Source: Nemertoderma westbladi (lineage: Eukaryota; Xenacoelomorpha; Nemertodermatida; Nemertodermatidae). From it: DNA of 21,707 bases. The stretch is from contig JAUCBJ010005525.1 of the NCBI GenBank assembly GCA_032718475.1, positions 1 through 21,707 of the forward strand. The letters run 5' to 3'. The notes beneath the pieces are model-generated. The model had not been told where the DNA came from. It saw only the letters and a program-made list of their open reading frames with translations, and did no database searches. Every line of letters starts with the position of its first letter. The stretch's first letter is position 1. A program made the translations under genes and the position numbers. Below, one piece after another: positions 1 to 9,133 of the stretch.

Positions 1-60
1 TGTTATATAATATATATATATATATATGTATAATAAAATTAATATATTAATAACATAAGT
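1..60. repeat. AT/TA microsatellite
   Basis: An almost pure TA dinucleotide run (about positions 6-30) followed by TA-rich sequence with no coding potential. It is simple low-complexity DNA at the window edge. Confidence 0.8.
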
Positions 61-205
61 TAGGCCTGTTTCAGTATAATTCATATTTGAAACAATAAAT
101 TACTGTAATATGTTAAACCTACCTCGGCTGGGAATCTGCTACCCCTGACAGTGTGCTCGGAACCGTTTAGATGACTCCCAAAGTGTAGCATTATGTGCGA
201 CATTT

Positions 206-273
206 GGTAGGTGTAACTCAATGGTCCCAATTTCATTGTAACAACATGCCGTGGATAAAGTTCGAATTCTACC
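206..273 (+). repeat. degenerate tRNA-like (SINE head) sequence
   Basis: TAACTCAATGG at 214-224 differs from the classical tRNA A-box by two transitions, and AGTTCGAATTC at 259-269 resembles a B-box. The spacing of about 45 bp between them is that of a tRNA. The acceptor and T stems do not pair correctly, so this is not a functional tRNA. A worn tRNA-derived SINE head is the likeliest reading, and chance similarity is possible. Confidence 0.25.
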
Positions 274-660
274 AGTCTGCCGGTGTTTGATTAGGTATCC
301 ATTAACCTGTGTGGATGTGAAGTGTTATTATTAATCTAAGGTTTAATCACATTAAGCAGAATTATTAGAATTAATAATTGTAAAATTGGAGGCAATAATT
401 TCGAATTTATTCCAATCTAGGCCTACTGTAAGCCTATGTAAGCCTATTTTTGTGGAAACATTCGAAAAATTATCTTAAATGTTTGCAACATAAATTTTTT
501 GTGGGAACAATGTTAGCCATTTATGCAGGTTGTTAAGGCTTTTGCGACTAAAAACTCTATTAAAAATACTAACAAAAAATAAAAATACTATATAAAAACT
601 CTAAAAATTTTATTAGCAATGCGCCATCTTACTCCAAAACCATAGAACTGATGGATTCAA

Positions 661-680
661 TGACTCAGAAATCTATAAAA
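661..680 (+). promoter_or_regulatory. AP-1-like site plus TATA box
   Basis: TGACTCA (661-667, the AP-1 consensus) is followed seven bases later by TATAAAA (674-680). The pair looks like a core promoter pointing right, but no open reading frame or clear exon follows within several hundred bases. It may be a chance match in AT-rich DNA. Confidence 0.25.
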
Positions 681-1113
681 GCCACACGCCCTGCCGTGTT
701 CATTTTTGGTGTCCACTTTTGGTGTTTCTAACCTCCTTCTTTGCTGATAGCAGGATGTTGCCGATAGCACCAGGCTTAATGTTTATCAATTATAGTTTAT
801 TACCGTGGTACCATACTGCTGTAGTGTGGAGTGTTGGTAGTGGTGCTACTGTGGTAACTATGTGGAGATTCTGCTATATTAACATGGCATAACTTCAAAC
901 TTGTTGATATTTATTTAACGAGGTAAAATCTTTTGGGTTGCAAATTAGCAGTTTCAGTTTACAATTCAGTGGTGTGCTTGAGAATACTGTTAATAATAAT
1001 AATGTTACTGATAATAATGTTATCCCATAGCCCCAACATGTGTGATCCTGTCTACTCCTTATTAATGATAAAATTCCCGCAATTCAGTGCTCAGAGTGTA
1101 TTTCAGCCGGTCC

Positions 1114-1125
1114 ATAACACCACAT
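1114..1125. repeat. left target-site duplication of palindromic LINE insertion
   Basis: The 12-mer ATAACACCACAT occurs here and again at 1398-1409, exactly outside the two LINE-derived arms. Matching direct repeats at both ends are the mark of a single insertion event. Five bases (1126-1130) separate this copy from the first recognisable LINE base. Confidence 0.7.
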
Positions 1126-1130
1126 GTCAC

Positions 1131-1277
1131 TACTAGGATCGGCATGTTGCATTGCAGCTGCATTTTTAGGAATGCTGTGCCGGCTTGTCAACAAAATTGC
1201 ACCGCCACAACTCCCTATCACCCATGACATTTGCTAGATCATCCGCATCTTTAAGGCCAGTGTCCTTTAAGATGCGG
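1131..1277 (-). mobile_element. non-LTR retrotransposon 3' end, left arm of palindrome
   Basis: This is a 5'-truncated LINE 3' end in antisense orientation. The same sequence is found at 11822-12375 and 17327-17549. From its 3' end it shows a short TAG-type tail, the conserved hairpin GCTGCAATGCAGC, then the last codons of the reverse-transcriptase polyprotein. It abuts an opposite-orientation copy through the shared octamer AAGATGCG (about 1269-1276). The arm is too short to encode anything. Confidence 0.8.
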
Positions 1278-1397
1278 ATGATCTAGCAAATGTCATGGGT
1301 GATAGGGAGTTGTTGCGGTGCAATTTTGTCGATAAGCCGGCACAGCATTCTTAAAAATACAGCTGCAATGCAGCATGCCGATCCTAGTAGTAGTAGT
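1270..1397 (+). mobile_element. non-LTR retrotransposon 3' end, right arm of palindrome
   Basis: This is the sense-orientation twin of the left arm and ends in a longer (TAG)n tail at 1385-1397. The arms match with few differences over about 120 bp and meet head to head, with both 3' tails facing outward. Position 1398 starts the right target-site duplication. The tail of TAG triplets instead of poly(A) is typical of some non-LTR families. Confidence 0.8.
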
Positions 1398-1409
1398 ATA
1401 ACACCACAT
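1398..1409. repeat. right target-site duplication of palindromic LINE insertion
   Basis: Second copy of ATAACACCACAT, directly after the (TAG)n tail of the right arm. It pairs with 1114-1125. Confidence 0.7.
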
Positions 1410-1587
1410 CCCAAAGGATGTGACAAACTATAATTCTCATTAAGCATATGTTGTATTTACCTTAAGTCATAGACCTGTCCTTTATCTAGAACACAACATC
1501 TACAACGGAACTGTTAATACTATCCTGTAAGTGAACATAGTTGTTAGGAATTATACAGCGAGAATCAATCGAATGATACATAACCAG

Positions 1588-2616
1588 CCCAATTCTAGTA
1601 AACCGATATATCTCAGGCTCCCATTTACAGGTGGGTCCCAATTCTAGTAAACCGATATATCTCAGGCTCCCATTTACAGGTGGGTCCCAATTCTAGTAAA
1701 CCGATATATCTCAGGCTCCCATTTACAGGTGGGTCCCAATTCTAGTAAACCGATATATTTCAGGCTCCCATTTACAGGTGGGTCCCAATTCTAGTAAACC
1801 GATATATTTCAGGCTCCCATTTACAGGTGGGTCCCAATTCTAGTAAACCGATATATCTCAGGCTCCCATTTACAGGTGGGTCCCAATTCTAGTAAACCGA
1901 TATATCTCAGGCTCCCATTTACAGGTGGGTCCCAATTCTAGTAAACCGATATATCTCAGGCTCCCATTTACAGGTGGGTCCCAATTCTAGTAAACCGATA
2001 TATCTCAGGCTCCCATTTACAGGTGGGTCCCAATTCTAGTAAACCGATATATCTCAGGCTCCCATTTACAGGTGGGTCCCAATTCTAGTAAACCGATATA
2101 TTTCAGGCTCCCATTTACAGGTGGGTCCCAATTCTAGTAAACCGATATATCTCAGGCTCCCATTTACAGGTGGGTCCCAATTCTAGTAAACCGATATATC
2201 TCAGGCTCCCATTTACAGGTGGGTCCCAATTCTAGTAAACCGATATATTTCAGGCTCCCATTTACAGTTGGGTCCCAATTCTAGTAAACCGATATATCTC
2301 AGGCTCCCATTTACAGGTGGGTCCCAATTCTAGTAAACCGATATATCTCAGGCTCCCATTTACAGGTGGGTCCCAATTCTAGTAAACCGATATATTTCAG
2401 GCTCCCATTTACAGGTGGGTCCCAATTCTAGTAAACCGATATATCTCAGGCTCCCATTTACAGGTGGGTCCCAATTCTAGTAAACCGATATATCTCAGGC
2501 TCCCATTTACAGTTGGGTCCCAATTCTAGTAAACCGATATATCTCAGGCTCCCATTTACAGGTGGGTCCCAATTCTAGTAAACCGATATATCTCAGGCTC
2601 CCATTTACAGGTGGGT
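1588..2616. repeat. 49-bp minisatellite, 21 copies
   Basis: Twenty-one head-to-tail copies of a 49-bp unit run with no insertion or deletion; the distance from the first to the last unit start is 20 x 49 bp. Units start with CCCAATTCTAG and contain CCGATATATCTCAGGC. By my reading only two sites vary. TATCTC becomes TATTTC in units 4, 5, 11, 14 and 17, and CAGGTGGG becomes CAGTTGGG in units 14 and 19. Each junction carries the small dyad TGGGTCCCA. The exact register and near identity suggest recent expansion. No long frame crosses the array. Confidence 0.97.
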
Positions 2617-3033
2617 CACACGCCGCGCTAGCTGATTTATATCCGGTGTTATCGTTTGGCAAAATTAAGCAAGATTTCTGTGTTAATAAAATTTGTATGG
2701 TGAAAATCATCGCAGTCTTCTAAAAGCGCGAACACAGGTGCTAGGCCTAGGATTGAGATGAACAACAAATGAAACACCTTTGTTGTGGTTCCTGAATTAA
2801 AGATAACAATAGTCGAACCCAATTTAGTAGAAGAACTTAATATGTATAATAAAGAAAACTTACTGAGTAAGTTTTATTGCCACTTACATCTTCCTTCCCG
2901 CCTATCCTAATGTTCCGAAGTCCAGGATCGTATACCAAAGTCGACGGGTCTATATCGATTGGGGATTGGACAGCCCCTTCCTTACAAATTGCCCAATCAG
3001 AATTGAGAATTCCCCAAAATTCTGGCGCTGGAA

Positions 3034-3219
3034 AATATATAAAACACCCAATAGAAGGTCCTGGATATTTATTTGTAATTATTTACATACTTGTGTGTAA
3101 AGTAGCACTTTACAGTGTGATGATCCGAGAGGCTTTGTTACACGAACAAACGTTAGTGAGTGAGTGAAAATAAAGCCACGAGGATCAGAACACTGTAAAG
3201 TACTTTGCAACAAGTATGT
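3034..3219 (+). repeat. imperfect inverted repeat with TATA and AATAAA signals (LTR-like)
   Basis: An arm at 3085-3126 pairs with 3182-3219 over about 40 bp with a few gaps. Just upstream is TATATAAAAC (about 3035-3044), and the loop holds AATAAA (about 3169-3174). TATA to polyadenylation signal within some 130 bp resembles the U3-R part of an LTR, but I found no TG...CA ends, target duplication or second LTR. A foldback element is an equal alternative. Confidence 0.4.
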
Positions 3220-3505
3220 ATGTAGTTTTATTCCAAAATTTTAACATTACAAAATAATTGTACATATATTATAAGTGATAGAAACTACACAAATTAAATT
3301 AGTTGCTGTATAAATAAATGTAAAAATGACATAAATTATGTTATAAATAAGTTAGCTTATATTTATGGTGGTGTTTGGAGCCATGTTAATAATATAGCTA
3401 ATGGATATTAATAGCTATACCCCGCCTACCGGTAGGTAATGCACTTGGCCTATCTGGCTTTCAGGCAAATTTCCTCCTATTGTTTACGTGGTAACCAATG
3501 ACGGC

Positions 3506-3540
3506 GTTAAGTAATGTCCACTAAAGGGACATTACTTAAC
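3506..3540. repeat. perfect 14-bp-arm hairpin
   Basis: GTTAAGTAATGTCC (3506-3519) is followed by a 7-base spacer and its exact reverse complement (3527-3540). A diverged relative of the arm (GCGTTGAGTAATGTTA) recurs near 3642-3657, so the stretch may be a remnant of an inverted-repeat element. Confidence 0.75.
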
Positions 3541-3625
3541 TGATAACACCAAATACAATACTAAATGTACAGGCCAATTCAATGCTGTAATGTCCTCTAA
3601 AGTTGTAAAGTGCTAAATAACAACT

Positions 3626-3645
3626 CGCTGTTAATACTAACAGCG
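3626..3645. repeat. short hairpin, 8-bp arms
   Basis: CGCTGTTA and its reverse complement TAACAGCG are separated by four bases. It lies beside the diverged copy of the 3506-3540 arm. Confidence 0.6.
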
Positions 3646-3740
3646 TTGAGTAATGTTACAATTTTGAATAACAATTATTTATTCCATATGCCTATAAAGA
3701 TCTGTAAAGTGTAAGCGGTAGGCCTACTGTACATAAATAC

Positions 3741-3782
3741 AGTATGCTGTACCGAGCATACCGTTGCTCGGTACAACATACT
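3741..3782. repeat. hairpin at the left edge of the 16-bp satellite
   Basis: An 18-bp arm (3741-3758) pairs with 3765-3782 with one mismatch around the 6-base loop TACCGT. The inner ten pairs (GTACCGAGCA) are perfect. The outer part of the right arm (CATAC) is already the first bases of the satellite, so the hairpin overlaps the array boundary. Confidence 0.85.
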
Positions 3783-6700
3783 ACGTATTCTGCATACTAC
3801 GTATTCTGCATACTACGTATTCTGCATACTACGTATTCTGCATACTCTGCATACTACGTATTCTGCATACTACGTATTCTGCATACTACGTATTCTGCAT
3901 ACTACGTATTCTGCATACTACGTATTCTGCATACTACGTATTCTGCATACTCTGCATACTACGTATTCTGCATACTACGTATTCTGCATACTACGTATTC
4001 TGCATACTACGTATTCTGCATACTACGTATTCTGCATACTACGTATTCTGCATACTACGTATTCTGCATACTACGTATTCTGCATACTACGTATTCTGCA
4101 CACTACGTATTCTACATACTACGTATTCTGCATACTACGTATTCTGCATACTACGTATTCTGCATACTACGTATTCTGCATACTACGTATTCTGCTTACT
4201 ACGTATTCTGCATACTACGTATTCTGCATACTACGTATTCTGCATACTACGTATTCTGCATACTACGTATTCTGCATACTACGTATTCTGCATACTACGT
4301 ATTCTGCACACTACGTATTCTACATACTACGTATTCTGCATACTACGTATTCTGCATACTACGTATTCTGCATACTACGTATTCTGCATACTACGTATTC
4401 TGCATACTACGTATTCTGCATACTACGTATTCTGCTTACTACGTATTCTGCATACTACGTATTCTGCATACTACGTATTCTGCATACTACGTATTCTGCA
4501 TACTACGTATTCTGCATACTACGTATTCTGCATACTACGTATTCTGCATACTACGTATTCTGCATACTACGTATTCTGCATACTACGTATTCTGCATACT
4601 ACGTATTCTGCATACTCTGCATACTACGTATTCTGCATACTACGTATTCTGCATACTACGTATTCTGCATACTACGTATTCTGCATACTACGTATTCTGC
4701 ATACTACGTATTCTGCATACTACGTATTCTGCATACTACGTATTCTGCATACTACGTATTCTGCATACTACGTATTCTGCATACTACGTATTCTGCATAC
4801 TACGTATTCTGCATACTACGTATTCTGCATACTCTGCATACTACGTATTCTGCATACTACGTATTCTGCATACTACGTATTCTGCATACTACGTATTCTG
4901 CATACTACGTATTCTGCATACTACGTATTCTGCATACTACGTATTCTGCATACTACGTATTCTGCATACTACGTATTCTGCATACTACGTATTCTGCATA
5001 CTACGCATTCTGCATACTCTGCATACTACGTATTCTGCATACTACGTATTCTGCATACTACGTATTCTGCATACTCTGCATACTACGTATTCTGCATACT
5101 ACGTATTCTACATACTACGTATTCTGCATACTACGTATTCTACATACTACGTATTCTGCATACTACGTATTCTGCATACTCTGCATACTACGTATTCTGC
5201 ATACTACGTATTCTACATACTACGTATTCTGCATACTACGTATTCTGCATACTACGTATTGTGCATACTACGTATTGTGCATACTACGTATTCTGCATAC
5301 TACGTATTCTGCATACTACGTATTCTGCATACTACGTATTGTGCATACTACGTATTGTGCATACTACGTATTCTGCATACTACGTATTCTGCATACTACG
5401 TATTCTGCATACTACGCATTCTGCATACTCTGCATACTACGTATTCTGCATACTACGTATTGTGCATACTACGTATTGTGCATACTACGTATTGTGCATA
5501 CTACGTATTGTGCATACTACGTATTCTGCATACTACGTATTCTGCATACTACGTATTCTGCATACTACGCATTCTGCATACTCTGCATACTACGTATTCT
5601 GCATACTACGTATTCTACATACTACGTATTCTGCATACTACGTATTCTGCATACTACGTATTCTGCATACTACGTATTCTGCATACTACGTATTCTGCAT
5701 ACTACGTATTCTGCATACTCTGCATACTACGTATTCTGCATACTACGTATTGTGCATACTACGTATTGTGCATACTACGTATTCTGCATACTACGTATTC
5801 TGCATACTACGTATTCTGCATACTACGCATTCTGCATACTCTGCATACTACGTATTCTGCATACTACGTATTCTACATACTACGTATTCTGCATACTACG
5901 TATTCTGCATACTACGTATTCTGCATACTACGTATTCTGCATACTACGTATTCTGCATACTACGTATTCTGCATACTCTGCATACTACGTATTCTGCATA
6001 CTACGTATTGTGCATACTACGTATTGTGCATACTACGTATTCTGCATACTACGTATTCTGCATACTACGTATTCTGCATACTACGCATTCTGCATACTCT
6101 GCATACTACGTATTCTGCATACTACGTATTCTACATACTACGTATTCTGCATACTACGTATTCTGCATACTACGTATTCTGCATACTACGTATTCTACAT
6201 ACTACGTATTCTGCATACTACGTATTCTGCATACTACGTATTGTGCATACTACGTATTCTGCATACTACGTATTCTGCATACTACGTATTCTGCATACTA
6301 CGCATTCTGCATACTCTGCATACTACGTATTCTGCATACTACGTATTCTACATACTACGTATTCTGCATACTACGTATTCTGCATACTACGTATTCTGCA
6401 TACTACGTATTCTACATACTACGTATTCTGCATACTACGCATTCTGCATACTCTGCATACTACGTATTCTGCATACTACGTATTCTACATACTACGTATT
6501 CTGCATACTACGTATTCTGCATACTACGTATTCTGCATACTACGTATTCTGCATACTACGTATTCTGCATACTACGTATTCTGCATACTCTGCATACTAC
6601 GTATTCTGCATACTACGTATTCTGCATACTACGTATTCTGCATACTACGTATTCTGCATACTACGTATTCTGCATACTACGTATTCTGCATACTACGTAT

Positions 6701-8812
6701 TCTGCATACTACGTATTCTGCATACTACGTATTCTGCATACTACGTATTCTGCATACTACGCATTCTGCATACTCTGCATACTACGTATTCTGCATACTA
6801 CGTATTCTGCATACTACGTATTCTGCATACTCTGCATACTACGTATTCTGCATACTACGTATTCTGCATACTACGTATTCTGCATACTACGTATTCTGCA
6901 TACTACGTATTCTGCATACTACGTATTCTGCATACTACGTATTCTGCATACTCTGCATACTACGTATTCTGCATACTACGTATTCTACATACTACGTATT
7001 CTGCATACTACGTATTCTGCATACTACGTATTCTGCATACTACGCATTCTGCATACTCTGCATACTACGTATTCTGCATACTACGTATTCTACATACTAC
7101 GTATTCTGCATACTACGTATTCTGCATACTACGTATTCTGCATACTACGTATTCTGCATACTACGTATTCTGCATACTCTGCATACTACGTATTCTGCAT
7201 ACTACGTATTCTGCATACTACGTATTCTGCATACTACGTATTCTGCATACTACGTATTCTGCATACTACGTATTCTGCATACTACGTATTCTGCATACTA
7301 CGTATTCTGCATACTACGTATTCTGCATACTACGTATTCTGCATACTACGTATTCTGCATACTCTGCATACTACGTATTCTGCATACTACGTATTCTGCA
7401 TACTACGTATTCTGCATACTCTACATACTACGTATTCTGCATACTACGTATTCTGCATACTACGTATTCTGCATACTACGTATTCTGCATACTACGTATT
7501 CTACATACTACGTATTCTGCATACTACGTATTCTGCATACTACGTATTCTGCATACTACGTATTCTGCATACTACGTATTCTGCATACTCTGCATACTAC
7601 GTATTCTGCATACTACGTATTCTGCATACTACGTATTCTGCATACTACGTATTCTGCATACTACGTATTCTGCATACTACGTATTCTGCATACTATGTAT
7701 TCTGCATACTACGTATTCTGCATACTACGTATTCTGCATACTACGTATTCTGCATACTACGTATTCTGCATACTACGTATTCTGCATACTACGTATTCTG
7801 CATACTACGTATTCTGCATACTACGTATTCTGCATACTCTGCATACTACGTATTCTGCATACTACGTATTCTGCATACTACGTATTCTGCATACTACGTA
7901 TTCTGCATACTACGTATTCTGCATACTACGTATTCTGCATACTACGTATTCTGCATACTACGTATTCTGCATACTACGTATTCTGCATACTCTGCATACT
8001 ACGTATTCTGCATACTACGTATTCTGCATACTACGTATTCTGCATACTACGTATTCTGCATACTACGTATTCTGCATACTACGTATTCTGCATACTCTGC
8101 ATACTACGTATTCTGCATACTACGTATTCTGCATACTCTGCATACTCTGCATACTACGTATTCTGCTACTACGTTTCTGCATACTACGTATTCTGCATAC
8201 TCTGCATACTCTGCATACTACGTATTCTGCATACTCTGCATACTACGTATTCTGCATACTACGTATTCTGCATACTACGTATTCTGCATACTACGTATTC
8301 TGCATACTCTGCATACTACGTATTCTGCATACTACGTATTCTACATACTACGTATTCTGCATACTACGTATTCTGCATACTCTGCATACTACGTATTCTG
8401 CATACTCTGCATACTACGTATTCTGCATACTACGTATTCTGCATACTACGTATTCTGCATACTACGTATTCTGCATACTACGTATTCTGCATACTACGTA
8501 TTCTGCATACTACGTATTCTGCATACTACGTATTCTGCATACTACGTATTCTGCATACTACGTATTCTGCATACTACGTATTCTACATACTACGTATTCT
8601 GCATACTACGTATTCTGCATACTACGTATTCTGCATACTACGTATTCTGCATACTACGTATTCTGCATACTACGTATTCTGCATACTACGTATTCTGCAT
8701 ACTACGTATTCTGCATACTACGTATTCTGCATACTACGTATTCTGCATACTACGTATTCTGCATACTACGTATTCTGCATACTACGTATTCTACATACTA
8801 CGTATTCTACAT
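3776..8812. repeat. 5-kb satellite of mixed 16-bp and 9-bp units
   Basis: About 5 kb of head-to-tail TACTACGTATTCTGCA (16 bp), interspersed with a 9-bp short form TACTCTGCA that lacks the internal ACGTATT. Point variants include CTACAT, CACTACG, CTTACT, ATTGTGCAT, ACGCATT and a single ACTATGTATT. One irregular spot lies at 8160-8185. Each full unit has one CpG inside the palindrome TACGTA. The plus strand has no stop in the unit, and because 16 is not a multiple of three every phase reads the same 16-residue cycle (HTTYSAYYVFCILRIL). Reading frames of about 1,190-1,700 codons therefore appear in all three plus phases. I regard these as by-products of the repeat, not genes; the minus strand is closed by TAG in each phase cycle. 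Confidence 0.97.
5567..6082. repeat. two tandem copies of a 258-bp higher-order unit in the satellite
   Basis: The rare variant ACGCATT marks positions 5567, 5825 and 6083, exactly 258 bp apart, which equals fifteen 16-bp plus two 9-bp units. The order of variants (ACGCATT, short unit, CTACAT, short unit, paired ATTGTGCAT) appears the same in both copies. Outside this stretch the spacing of the marker is irregular (411, 153, 217, 137, 322 and 283 bp), always a sum of 16s and 9s. Confidence 0.8.
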
Positions 8813-9077
8813 ATGGGCGGACTAAATTGTCACGATCCTGGGTTTGATCAATTATGTAGACTAGTATAAAACAAACTTTATTGAAAACAAACACACGAAT
8901 ATACGTTCCACACATGGGAGATCAATTACTGCAGTAGAGCCAATTTAAAGTACTACACTATACTTCATCTTATTACATCACGTAGTTTAACAACCCCGTT
9001 AGGATTCAGTATATTTAATGACGGTGTTTATGAATGCTTCCAAAATGTTCACGTACGTAAAATATAACAATATCTCG
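8813..9077. other. AT-rich DNA right of the satellite
   Basis: The satellite stops at ACATATGGGCGG and unique AT-rich DNA follows. CTTTATT near 8876 could be an antisense polyadenylation signal, but no gene is visible beside it. Confidence 0.5.
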
Positions 9078-9133
9078 TCACCTTCAAGGCAGAACCCCCT
9101 AAGTCGACTTAGGGGGTTCTGCCTTGAAGGTGA
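9078..9133. repeat. perfect 56-bp palindrome without spacer
   Basis: Two 28-bp arms are exact reverse complements and meet at 9105/9106 in CTAAGTCGACTTAG, with no loop. The outer arm starts TCACCTTCAAGGCAG. Beyond the ends the match decays within a few bases. A 63-codon frame (9018-9209) passes through it but shows no domain. Spacer-free palindromes of this length can extrude as cruciforms and are prone to loss, so its presence is noteworthy. Confidence 0.95.

Larger units (their letters stand above)
61..930. other. AT-rich non-coding flank
   Basis: No reading frame of note is present on either strand. I see short internal duplications such as the repeated word AAGCCTAT near 430-450. A degenerate tRNA-like promoter and a TATA/AP-1-like pair are listed separately. 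A small reading frame at 933-1136 starts from a non-ATG codon, has no recognisable motif and runs into a LINE fragment, so I do not call it a gene. Confidence 0.6.
2617..3740. other. AT-rich intergenic DNA with hairpins
   Basis: No convincing gene. The frame at 2877-3167 (96 codons) has no recognisable domain and lies over an LTR-like stretch with an inverted repeat, so I treat it as chance. Hairpins at 3085-3219, 3506-3540 and 3626-3645 are listed separately. Confidence 0.6.

Noticed and set aside
206-273. Functional tRNA gene here, at 11560-11625 or at 20615-20695 (minus)
   Set aside because: A- and B-box words are present, but acceptor and T stems do not pair and no clear anticodon loop forms. 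tRNA-derived SINE heads fit better.
933-1136. 67-codon frame
   Set aside because: Non-ATG start, no domain, and it runs into the LINE palindrome's target site.
1588-2616. CRISPR array (also considered for 12383-16769)
   Set aside because: The units are contiguous with no unique spacers, and the surrounding DNA is animal-like. These are minisatellites.
2877-3167. 96-codon frame
   Set aside because: No domain; it coincides with the LTR-like inverted repeat and ends inside it.
3744-8869. Three overlapping plus-strand frames of 1,190-1,701 codons
   Set aside because: They are the same 16-bp satellite read in three phases. Unit length 16 with no stop guarantees open frames, and there is no domain, intron structure or unique coding sequence.
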